A stretch of 64,000 nt of DNA. It comes from Tetradesmus obliquus. Its lineage: Eukaryota > Chlorophyta > Chlorophyceae > Sphaeropleales > Scenedesmaceae. Below the pieces are notes generated by a model. The model was not told the origin of the DNA. It ran no database searches and saw only the letters and a program-made list of their open reading frames with translations. The translations under genes were made by a program, and so were the position numbers. The stretch spans positions 6,036,501 to 6,100,500 of the forward strand of contig CP126191.1 of NCBI GenBank assembly GCA_030272155.1, given 5' to 3'. This document shows positions 1 through 10,074 of the stretch, in pieces (the stretch's first letter is position 1; each line of letters starts with the position of its first letter).

Positions 1-203
1 TGCTTTCTGTGTGGGCTGCTTGCTAGCGCAAAGCAGCCGCACCTTGTGTGTGGACGGCACCTGCCCCTGCGAGCAGCATCCTACTGGCATGCGAGCCACA
101 TGTGCTGCTGCGCGCCCTGCTAGCAGTGCTGACAAGGCGCATCACTCCGCTGCATGCCGCCTCACCAACGCTCACCACCCACTGTCACCATGTTCTGTCA
201 CAG

Positions 204-341
204 GCTCACGTGATGGCGGCATCCTGCTGTGGGACCTGCGCACGCCCAGCAAGTGGTGCGCAGCCAAGCGCCGCATGCAGCTGGGGCCCATCCTGCGCAT
301 CGACATCGCCACAGCGCCAGCACGCCAGCACGGCGGGCCCA

Positions 342-372
<31 letters not shown>

Positions 373-2661
373 GCCAGGCAGTGCCGGCAAGGCAGGCAGG
401 CCTGGCAGCGGCAGGAGCGCGGCAGGCGCCGCCAGCTGCCGCCGCAGCGTGACGTCACTGCTGTTCCTGCGAAACGAGCACACCATGGTCAGCAGCAGCG
501 ACATGGATGGTGTGGTCAAGCTGTGGGACCTGCGCCGGCTGACAGCGCCCACGGGTGACATCACGCTGCCGGCACGCGGCAGCCCCGCTGCTGCTGCTGC
601 TGGCCGCAAGAGCAGTGGCTCTGGCCGCAGCAGGTCTGGCGGCAGCAAAAAGGGCAGCGCTGCGGCTGATGAGGCTGGCGGCGCGTGCTGGATGGGCTTC
701 AGCTGCCCCAGCAGGAGCAGCAGGCCCGCAGGCATCAGCAGCATGGCGCTGTCGCCAGCAGGTACGCGCGCTGCTGCTGCTGCTGTCAGCACAACCTTCC
801 ACTGCATACAGCAAGATCCCAGCAGCCAGCTCGGCATGGCACTGCCTCGTGAGACTACGAGGCTCATTCTTCTACGCTGTACATCGCGTGTATGTTCCTG
901 CGGCAGCTGCCAGCAATAGATGTTCGTGCTCAGGCCTCAGCCCATGCAAAAGTCGAAGTCGGCACTACCGGCTGCATGCTGCTGAGCCGGGGCTGCCATT
1001 TCTGGTGCCATTTGCCTGCAATTGCCACAACTGCTGCTACTGCTGTTGCTGCCAGGTGACATGCTGCTGGTGTCCTCCATTAACAGCTGCCACTACCTGT
1101 ACAGCATGGCAGCGCTGGACCAGCCGCCCCTGGCCACGCTGACGGGCCACCGCAGCGACAGCTTCTGCGTCAAGTCCTGCTTCAGCCCCTGCGGGCAGCA
1201 CGTGCTCAGCGGCAGCAGCGACAGGCGCGCATACATCTGGGACGTGAGTGCCTGCAGCAGCGGCGGCATGGGCTGCAGCAGGCAGCAGCAGGACCAGCCA
1301 GCAATCTTGCTTCGGCAGACCTGCCCTGTTGGAAGCGTGATACTGCAGTAAGCTCCGCCCTGCAGACACAGGTATAATCATAAGCGTATTATCGAGGCAG
1401 CACTGTGCAATTGCAAGCGCCATCTTGCAGGCGTGCCGACTGCATGTTCATGGCCATGCGCCGCTTGTTGCTGCACCTGCAGGTGTCTCAGCCGTCGCTG
1501 CCGCCTGTCACCCTGCCGGGCCATGCTGGGGAGGTCACCGCAGTGGCGTGGTGCCCCGGTGACGCCTGCCAGCTGGCGACTGCCGCAGATGACGCCACGC
1601 TGCGCGTGTGGTCCATGGACCGCAGCAATGTGCGCTACCAGGCGACATTTGACCACTGCAACTACCTCTTTGCTGAGGAGGGCAGGCAGCAGCAGGGCCT
1701 GTGGGACCGGCTGGGCTTTGAGCGGCCCAAGGCGCCAGCACAGCAGAGTGGCAGCCAGCAGCAGCAGCCACAGCACTCTGGCGAGGCAGCAGCAGCAGCA
1801 CCTGAGCCAGAGCCATGCGGTGGCAGCACTGCCACACACGCAGCAGCAGCTGCTGCTGGTGTTGGCGGCAAGGGTAGCATCTGCTCGCCACCTGTCACGC
1901 CTCAACTGCCGTTCTACCGCAGCGCGGGAGCAGCAGAGGCAGGCGCTGCACCTGGTGCTGCTGTTGCAGCTGCTGCTGTCGCTGGTGCCTCCGCTGGTGT
2001 AGTCAGCAGTGAGGCCTGCAAAACGCCTGCAGCGCAGAAGAAAAGCGCGGTGAGTGGCATGATGCTGCAAGTGGGCAGCAGGTCTGCTTGGCACAGGCAA
2101 GTTTCCACAGCATTCTTAGCAACCATTTTCGGCTGTGAGCATCCCCTGCAGCCGCCCGCATGTCTGTCATGCGTCAGTTTTGTTCAATCCATTGGCTCAG
2201 TCGATGCATTTCTTTGTTGTGTGCAGGGCCGTGCTTCCGCAAGCAGCAAGAACACCACACCACGCCTGAGGCAGCTGCTGCTGTCTGAGCAGCTGTCAGC
2301 CCTGCGGCTGGCAAAGCAGCAGGCAGCAGCAGCAGAGGCTGGCCCAGCCGCAGCAGCAGCTGCTAGTAAAGGGGCTGGTGCTGCAGCTGCTGAGGCAACA
2401 AAGCATACGCGCAGCAAGCAGCAGCAGCAGCCTGCCCAGCATGCCCGTGGTGAGGCTGCAGCCGCCTCCCCAACAGCAGCAGCAGCAGCAGCAGTCTCCC
2501 CGCCAGCAGCAGCAGCAGCAGCAGCAGGCGGCGCCCAGCAAGCCTTTGTGAGCTGGATGCAGGGCCTCACCCCAAGCCCAGCCAGCACGCCAGGCAACAG
2601 CAACAGCCAGCCTGCAGCCCAGCCTTCCCCAGCAGCTGGCTCTGGCCCTGGCTCATCCGCC

Positions 2662-2695
<34 letters not shown>

Positions 2696-4275
2696 GTTTG
2701 CCGCCATGCCCAAGTGGCAGGCCTTCCACCTGCAGGCGTGGGGGTAAGGTGGAGCTGAGCACCCCCTGGGAGCTGCCCAGCCCTGTCAGGCAGCAGCGCC
2801 AGTCAGAGCAGGCAGCACTGGAAGCAGCACGGCTGCAGCACAGCCTGCGCTGGTCTGGCCAGGCCAAGCAGCAGCAGCAGCAGCAGCAGCACGGCTTGGG
2901 TGGCCTGTTGTCTCCTGTAGCAGCAGCTGCAGCAGCCGGGGCAGCAGCGGCAGCTGCAGGCGCAGGTGTTGGCGGGCTGATGACCAGCTTGCTCGGTGTG
3001 GGCGAGGTCAGCAGCTGCTGCCGCCTGCTGCAGGATGAGTTTGAAGTGTACTGCGATGAGAATGAGAATGGTGGAGATGGCCAGGCAGCAGCAGCAGCAG
3101 CAGGGCAGAGCCTGACAGGTGACTCTGCAGGGACCCCCCACAGCTCGTCATTCCTGCCTCAGGAAAACCAGTGGAAAGAAGATGCAGCAGCAGCTGCAGC
3201 TGCACAAGCCCTGGCTGCTGCCAAGGCTGCACCACTAGCAGGCCTGGCTGGTGCAGATGCTTTGGGGGCATCCCAGCCAATGTTTGACCGCGCAGCAGGC
3301 GTGTGTGCTGATGACGTGGACATGGTGCCATGCTCACTGCCGCATGATGTTGTGCCGGCATCACTGCCAGAAGATGCCGTTGAGGCCTCACAGCAGCAGC
3401 AGCAGCAGGGTGCGTATGCCTCTCAGGAGCCGACCGTGCAGTCCCCCACACGCCTGCTGCAGCCTCCTACCCAGCAGCAGCAGCAGCAGCAGCAGCAGGC
3501 GGCTGCTCCACGCGGCAGTGTAGCAGCGCTGCTGCAGGCTGGCCTCAAGCCTGGGGAGCTGCTGCTGGCAGGCACTGACCGCACCCCACTGGGCGACCTG
3601 TCCAAGCTGCTGCCTGTTGCAGCTGACAGCATGACCAGCCCCAGCAGCCACAGCCAGCGCCGCAGCCGCAGTGCAGCAGCAGCAGCAGCAGGCGTGCCAG
3701 GCAGGGCGGCGCAGCAGGGCTTCAGCAGCCCCCTGCTGCACCGGGATAGCCCTGTGAGGGTGCTCAACATCTCAGCAGCAGCGCCAGCTGGGAGCCCGCC
3801 GGCAGCACTGGCGGCAGCAGCAGCAGGTGCGGCCGACTCGCCGCTGCTGACGATGCTGCAGCATGCACGCATGGCCAGCACACCACATGGAGTCTCGCCA
3901 CGCCACCAGCAGCAGCAGCAGCAGCAGCTGTTGCAGCACTCTCCAGTACATGCTGCTGAGGGTGGTGGCAGCGGCAGTGGCAGGAGGCTCAGCAGGTTTG
4001 GCGAGAGGCAGCTGTCGCCGCTGACGTTTGCAGCCCACAGCGCGTATGCTCAGCAGCAGCAGCAACAGCAGCAGCAGCCTGGTGCTGGTGTTCTCAGTGG
4101 TGTCATGGCTATGGTGGGCAGGCAGTTAGACAGCCATGTGCCTCAGCAACAGCAGCAGCAGCAGCAGCAACATCCAGCAGCTTTGCAGGCCGCCCTGCAG
4201 CAGGAGCAGTTGTTGGCGGGTGCAGCAGAGGAGCAGGGTGAGGCCAGCGAACAGGGAGAGGCAGGCGCGCCAGAG

Positions 4276-4311
<36 letters not shown>

Positions 4312-4467
4312 GCAGCAGCAGCAGGGGGTGCGGCCGGCAGTGGTGGGCGGCGCATCAAGCGTTCTCACGTTGCTCCAAGCAGCAGCAAGAAGCGGCAGTG
4401 CACGCTGGCTGCGTGCTGGACCGCAAAGCCGCCTGAAGTGGAGGATGGAGCCAGCAGGTTCAGCTGA
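204..4467 (+). CDS. CDT2: CDT2/DTL, WD40 substrate receptor of CRL4 ubiquitin ligase (5' end missing)
   Basis: Exons seen: 204-761, 1056-1243, 1483-2049, 2227-4467, all with GT-AG junctions and matching phases; exons 5' of 204 are not resolved or lie outside the window. CDT2 recruits PCNA-bound proteins such as CDT1 to CUL4-DDB1 for ubiquitination in S phase. The second half of the beta-propeller is visible: GILLWDLR and VVKLWDLR (two WDxR boxes of the kind that bind DDB1), then the blade ending RRAYIWD and the blade LPGHAGEVTAVAWCP...LRVWSMDR. Order and spacing match animal DTL closely. After the propeller come about 850 residues of Gln/Ala/Ser-rich sequence with many (CAG)n tracts. The C terminus is basic and carries a PIP-like QCTLAACW at 4396-4419, near where human CDT2 also has a PIP box. 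The identity is strong; only the missing N-terminal half limits it. Confidence 0.88.
4396..4419 (+). other. Candidate PIP-like motif at the C terminus of CDT2
   Basis: The codons read Q-C-T-L-A-A-C-W, preceded by Lys-Lys-Arg and followed by Thr-Ala-Lys. The PCNA-interacting consensus is Q-x-x-(I/L/M)-x-x-aromatic-aromatic; here position 7 is Cys instead of an aromatic. Its place, about 17 residues before the end of CDT2, fits the known C-terminal PIP box of animal CDT2. Confidence 0.45.
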
Positions 4468-5826
4468 AGCATGCTGCATGGTGGCTGGCGGCGCCAGCTG
4501 GCACACAGCAGTTAGTCAGCAGCAAACACCGTCAGAATCTGGCTCCCAAGCCGTGTCAGCATCCACTGCTGGGAATCAACAACCTGTGCAGCGTTGACCA
4601 GGAAGCACGGCAAACACACCAGTGACTTTTTGCTGGTGTTTCGTCAGTGCGACATGCAGCGTTTGTAGGCAGGTGTTACTTGACAGATCAGTTTCATTGC
4701 AGTTGCATTTGACATGCCAAGAGCGGCTGGCATGACACAGCACAGCCGTGCTTCAGGGCTGCTGCATATCTGGATTGCATATCAAGCTTTGCAGAAACTG
4801 CAGTCATGTGCTGTCAACTGTCACCTCAGCCTGGTTTGTGCACCCGCTGAGTGCTGCCCACTGGATATGCTCTTGGTGATGCCGTCACAGCCAGCCAGGT
4901 GTTGCCTCTGATGAATCGACATGGGCAGGGCCTGCCAACATGCATTACCATTGGGTGACACAGCAGTCAGAGTTCAGTTCACTGATACAGCCTAGGCCAT
5001 ATGTGATTGCAAAGACACACATGGTGCAGCCTGCAAGTATTGGATGGAGCATACTGGGTGTAGAATGTGTGCTTGATGCTTGGGTGGTGGCAGCCAGTAG
5101 CAGCGCATGGGCTGCACGTCCTGTTGAGAATGGCCGGCCATGAGTGTGTCAGCTTTGCCCACGTCAGCAGTGAAGAATCAGGCAACGCTGCAGTGGTAAG
5201 CGTGGTAACAAGAACTAAGTGCTTAAGCAGCAGGGTGCAGGTGTGATACAGTTTCATTCTAGTGTTGTGCACTCCCGGGGCGTCCCGCCGTCATGGCGCT
5301 GTAACGAAGCGATTTTGACGGGTAGTGCACACCAGGTCACCTGTACGGTTTTTGCCATGGCATGGGTATCTGCGTCTGCCAAACAGTGTTTGTGGCGTCA
5401 GTTGCACACATGTGCGCAGCCACAGGTGTGTCTCACGCTGCAATGCTACAACATGGCTGCTGCTACTTGCGGCGGCATTGCACAGATGATGCTTGCCAGC
5501 TCACTCGAGCCACGCAGCCATGAACCTGCTACCTAAAACCAGAGAAAAGCAACATATCTGCTGCGCATGGGACTCTGCAATAAACACTGCAATAAACGAA
5601 GTGTGCCTCCCAGTGTGCCTCTGATTGTTGCTCAGTCGCCGGCGCCATCTGCATACCTGTGACTGGGGGCACCCACGTGGCACTGCAATGGCGGCGCAGC
5701 AGCCTTGCGTGGCCAACATTTTGCTTCAGCCCTGCTAGGAAACAGCAGAGTTAGATGCGGGTGAAGGACTGCTGCCTTGGCTACGTTGTTTTGCAAAATC
5801 AGATGCACCTGGCTGGTTTGAAAAGC
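4468..5826. other. Gene-poor stretch 3' of CDT2
   Basis: This holds the 3' untranslated region of CDT2 and spacer. Short open frames exist on both strands but none has splice-consistent continuation or recognisable protein character. No tRNA-like B box or other RNA gene was seen. Confidence 0.5.
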
Positions 5827-5881
5827 AAAACAACGTTGGAACCTTTTCCCGATTTGTGCGTGTCATCCTTGCGCAGGGGCC

Positions 5882-5913
<32 letters not shown>

Positions 5914-5931
5914 ACAGATGTCCCGAAGGAC
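5827..5931 (-). ncRNA. U6: U6 spliceosomal snRNA
   Basis: Read on the minus strand, the 5' end folds as GTCC-TTCG-GGAC, the plant-type U6 cap-proximal hairpin. It is followed by the conserved body including AAAATTGGAACGATACAGAG, the ACAGAGA box, AGATTAGCATGGCCCC, and GCGCAAGGATGACACGC. The 3' part runs through AAATCGGGAAAAGGTTCC and ends at a TTTT run (5827-5830), a minimal RNA polymerase III terminator. Length is about 105 nt, normal for U6. It lies between the 3' ends of CDT2 and the amine oxidase gene. U6 forms the catalytic core of the spliceosome with U2. All catalytic segments look intact, so this is probably a functional copy. Confidence 0.95.
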
Positions 5932-5951
5932 AACAAACCGGCGGTCAGACA

Positions 5952-5959
5952 GGTATATG
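5952..5959 (-). promoter_or_regulatory. TATA-like element of the U6 promoter
   Basis: On the minus strand this reads CATATACC, about 21-28 nt upstream of the U6 start, the position at which plant-type U6 genes carry the TATA box that selects RNA polymerase III. The more distal upstream element was not identified. Confidence 0.55.
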
Positions 5960-6909
5960 TACCCTGGCGGGATGGGGGCATGTTACTCGACGGTGTGGCA
6001 GCTGCCACGTCATAGTTCGGACGAAAGGCAATGCCCGCAACAGCGGCCTTTTAACCTCGAAACAACAAAGCAATAGGTACGAGCATTGTAAATCAGGCAG
6101 CGGGGTGCAGCCAAAGTGCTGCGAATCGGAGACAGGACTCATACAGAGACAGCAGCAGACAGTGCCACTGTGTATGCTTGGCTGCCTCATGCATACCAAG
6201 GTTGGCACATCACACATGCTGATTGACTGAGGTCATCATATTGAATGAAAATACACATCCAGCGATTGCATCGGAAAACCTCAAGCGCCTGGGAAGGGAC
6301 ACAGCGCTGCTTGAATGCACAGGTGGCCACCATGATGGAATGTGCGCAATGCAGCAATGCAGCGGCTGTGTTACATGCACTCTAACACTGCCGGCCAATG
6401 AAGGCAGAAGCAAGCTGCAATATCAACCCCAGGCTGATGCCCAGCTGCCAGATGTCCCTGCTGCCATCCTGCCAATCCTGCAGGGGCCAGCAGCAACTAC
6501 TAGTTGCCTAGTAGGCCACCTTGAGGAGAACGATCACAGAAAATAAAGCAGCAGGGCTTGCATCCACCAGGTGTCACACTCACGTGTCACAGCAGCTGCC
6601 ACCAAGAATCTCAGGCACTGCCCAGGGGGGGGGGCATGCTCTGGCATACTGCAACGCTTGAGGCACTGGCCCCATCGAGCAACGAATCGCTCCGTACCCA
6701 CACCCGTCAACAGTAACACTCATGCTAGGTATGGCTGCCAGCTTGCAGCTGGGTGTCGGCCTGCATATTGCAGCAGCCCTCAGCCATGCTCACTATGGTG
6801 CAGCAATGTGCTGCAGGGGCGCGCTTGCCCTGTCAAGAGCAGTGCTTGCCCCTCACGCCTCAAGCCAAAGTAATTAAACTGTTGCTGCTGGTCAGTGTCC
6901 CTGCGATGA
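5960..6909. other. Spacer and 3' region of the amine oxidase gene
   Basis: No convincing gene. It should hold the U6 upstream region and the 3' untranslated region of the minus-strand amine oxidase. A minus-strand TGTAA lies at about 6370-6374, some 540 nt past its stop. Confidence 0.45.
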
Positions 6910-7580
6910 TCACAGCTTGCTGGCTGGCTGGTTGAGTGCTGCAATGACCTGGCGTGCTGCGCGCTCTCCTGTCTCCAGGGCTGCCTGTACGCAGGGGTTG
7001 ACCGAGGTGTGGGTCGCCTCGCCTGCAAGCAGCAACGCAGCAGCAGCAAGCAGGCAGGTGCAGCGCATGCGGCCGTACTGTGAGCCGCAGCACGCAAGCA
7101 GGCAACCACATGAATCGTACAACTGCCGTGTATGATCCTGTGCAATCCAGGTCAGCAGTGCAGCCGTGCAAGTACTGTCTGGGCGCACAAGGCCTACCAA
7201 AGCAGCCCACATGCCTAAACAACTGCTGCCATCCGCGCCGGCAGCGACACAACCACCACCTCTCAACAGCTGCTGCTAGGCCGCATATGCGCACCTGCAA
7301 AGAATATGGTGCCAGCCACGGGTGCCGCTAGCGCCTCCCTATCCCCGTCCTCAGCGCCAAAGGAGGGGAAGCTGTAAGCGCCGCCCACCCACTGCTCCTG
7401 AGCCCAGTCAAACACGTGCGCTTTGGCGTATGCTGATGTGGCAGGCTGCGGGTCTGTGCTGCTGCCAAAGATCTGGTCCAGCTGCGCCAGGAACTTCTGC
7501 ACTGCTGCCTCAGCGCCCATGCCAGCCAGGGCATCAGCGCGCGGCCCAGCAAGGAAGCCTGCGGCAGCAGCAGCAGCAGC

Positions 7581-7614
<34 letters not shown>

Positions 7615-9705
7615 ACGAAGCACCATAGTGGGTAGGCGGGACTCCTAATGCTAGTCATAGCTGCTGCTATCCGCCTTTTGCCAATCACCTGCTGGTGCAT
7701 GGCTGCACATGCACGGTCGTAGTTTGTGATACATGTGGCAGCTGCCGAGCAACAAGCCATGACGCTGGTGACAGCCGCATATGAAGCACTAAGAGCTCCT
7801 GCAGCTGGCTACTCACCCACTACTGCATGCAGGTGCTTGTTTGCCTCGTCGATGACGGCGTGCTGCGTCATCCAGAACTCCGGAACAAAGCTGTGCGTGC
7901 AGATGACGTCATACAGACGCTCAGGCCAGAAGCGCTTGTTGAAGGCGATGATGATCTGCAGTGCCAGCAGCATCAGCAGCAGAAGCAGCACACCACAGCA
8001 TGAGACCTGCCGGTGTCTCTCCAGCAAGAACACTGACAGAACAATCCTTGTTGAAGCAACACAGCTGCACCACAGCATGATCAGCAAATGTGTTGCCGCC
8101 CACTATGTGCTGCTGTGGGGGCACAGCTACTAGCGTAATACGCTGCCGCCCGCCCACCACCCACCTTGGCAGCATTGCCGAACCGCAGCCGCTTGATGGC
8201 TGCTGCCTTCGGCTCAGGCAGTGCCGGGCTGAAGCTGATGCGGCCCTGCTGCAGCACTGCCAGCGAGGCTGTGATCACCACCTTGCGCGCACCCAGCCGC
8301 AGGCCGTTTGGCCCCGTCAGCAGTGCGCCTGCGGGGCTGTAGGTGATGCTGGTGATGGGGCAGCCGGTGCGGATGGTGAGGCCGGCCCGCAGGCCGTCTA
8401 CTAGTGCTGACATGGGCTTGCCCAGGATGAGGTACGTCTCACCAGAGTCCCACCTGGCGGCAGCGGCAGAGCATGGAGGGGCGCGGCATGCTGAGGTGGG
8501 ACGCATGGAGTGAGCAAGAACTGCAATGTGGGTACTGCGGCCAGCAAGTGCCTGGCATAACTGTTGCTGTGCTGCTACACCCAGGTGCCGCCTCTGCCAC
8601 TCACTTGTTGTTCTCAGTGATCATCTCCCGCAGCCCCAGCGTCTGCACACTGCAGCCAAAGTCATTGGCGTAGCACACGTCAGCCACCTCCATCTGCAGC
8701 TCGCTGGCGCCCTTGCTGCGCAGCCACTGCTCGGCGCTGACGTCCCTGCCTGGAGGGGGCGGCGCCTCGTCACCCACATGGTCAAACATGTCGTGCAGCT
8801 GATGGCAACGGCGTGTGCAGCAAGGGAGGGGCAAAGCAGGAGACCAACGACAGCAAGTGAGGTTCTGCTCGTCGGCTCTGAGTGACGCATCAAACTCAAA
8901 GAGGCTTTCAGCTGCGATGTCAGGCAGCTGGCAGCACTTTCAAGTTGCGATGACATGAGCACACTATGGTAGTACATCATGCAGCCAATTGCCAGCGCCC
9001 GCATCCATGTGGCGTGTGATCGCTGGATGCATGCGTCGCCTTAGTCCTGCAGCTGCTGACACCAATTGCTGAACCAGCCAGCCAGCCAGCCAGCCAGCCA
9101 GGCCCCCCCACCAGCCAGCCAGTGCTGCGCCTCACCTCGTCCACCTCCTTGGCCACGCCATCATTGTCTGTCAGCCGCTGCTCCTTGCCAAAGTACCAGA
9201 AGTCGGGCCAGGGCTTCTCAGTGGCCTGCAGGCCGTGCTGCTGCATGACCTCCGTCAGCTTGGAGTTGGCGCCATGCACAAACTCCGGCCCAACCTCAAT
9301 GGGCCACCCGGTGAAGCCATGCAGCTGCAGACAGCATACACAGCATGTGAGGCTGCAGCAGGTGCTACACTACTGCAACTGCTGTTCAGCAGGCAGTTGC
9401 TGATGGGAAAATTAAGAGCCTGGTGCATGCAGCACAGCACCACTGCCAACACATGCAGCTGGGGTGACTGCCACTGCTGCAGCATGCTTGTCCCTGCAAG
9501 GCCCTTCACGTGTTTGTATTGCATATGGGACGCCCGAGACTAGCAAGCACCGCCCCACCTGTCGAATGCGCCCACCAACATGATTTTGAGCCTCCACCAC
9601 CAGCACATCGGGGTACTGCTGCCTCAGCTGCTGGGCTGCGTACAGGCCGGCTGCACCTGCTCCTATCACAATGACACTGTGGTAGCTGTCTACTTTGTTA
9701 GCCAT
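6910..9705 (-). CDS. Flavin-containing amine oxidase (monoamine/polyamine oxidase family)
   Basis: Seven exons join without frame conflict: 9705-9559, 9324-9136, 8798-8605, 8453-8165, 7955-7817, 7558-7295, 7022-6910, giving 444 residues. The FAD-binding N terminus has GAGAAG at residues 15-20, then VVEAQNHVGGRIR. Further landmarks are GWPIEVGPEFVHG, GNAAK-IIIAFNKRFWPE with the conserved lysine near the flavin, and the C-terminal FAD motif FFAGEATHTSVNPCVQAALE. These enzymes oxidise amines, producing aldehyde or imine, ammonia or amine, and hydrogen peroxide; the substrate here cannot be told from sequence. Length and domain order are ordinary for the family. No transit peptide is evident from Met 9705; an in-frame Met lies 27 codons further upstream. 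The acceptor before exon 6 lies in a long sense-strand (CTG)n tract. Transcribed in the same direction as DNAAF1 upstream, 369 bp apart. Confidence 0.9.
7559..7612 (-). repeat. (CTG)n tract at the 3' end of an amine oxidase intron
   Basis: In the sense (minus) direction this is nearly pure CTG with a few CCG units, ending in the CTGCCGCAG acceptor of exon 6. Confidence 0.8.
9073..9102. repeat. Short (CCAG)n tetranucleotide repeat in an amine oxidase intron
   Basis: About six tandem CCAG/CAGC units inside the intron between exons 2 and 3. No function is evident. Confidence 0.7.
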
Positions 9706-9843
9706 CGTGCTCCTCGCTGCTGGTTTCGGGGTTGCTGGCTGCAAATGCTTCAGTCGGGGATCACTGCGTGTTTTTGCGCACAGCATACGTTTCTTTACAC
9801 ACTATTAAAGCTGACTTTGAGTGGACGTGCCAACTTGCTGTTG

Positions 9844-9848
9844 TTACA
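9844..9848 (-). terminator. Possible polyadenylation signal TGTAA for DNAAF1
   Basis: TGTAA on the minus strand about 227 nt past the stop. TGTAA is the usual polyadenylation signal in chlorophycean algae; a pentamer alone is weak evidence. Confidence 0.35.
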
Positions 9849-10074
9849 CTACGTGCGTGCTGGATGACGTGCCTGGTTACCTGCGGACCGGACCGGCGGC
9901 TGTGATGATCCACAGCAGCAATCATGAGCGCTTATACAAACTTACCGAAATCAACATCATTTTTCTACTGCAGCTGCCTGCTGCTGGCCACCCGACGATG
10001 AATGTGCCGGGACTGGTCAAACACAGTCAAGCCATCACCACTCCTGCTGCATCCAGGCAAACTACAAGTCTGCA

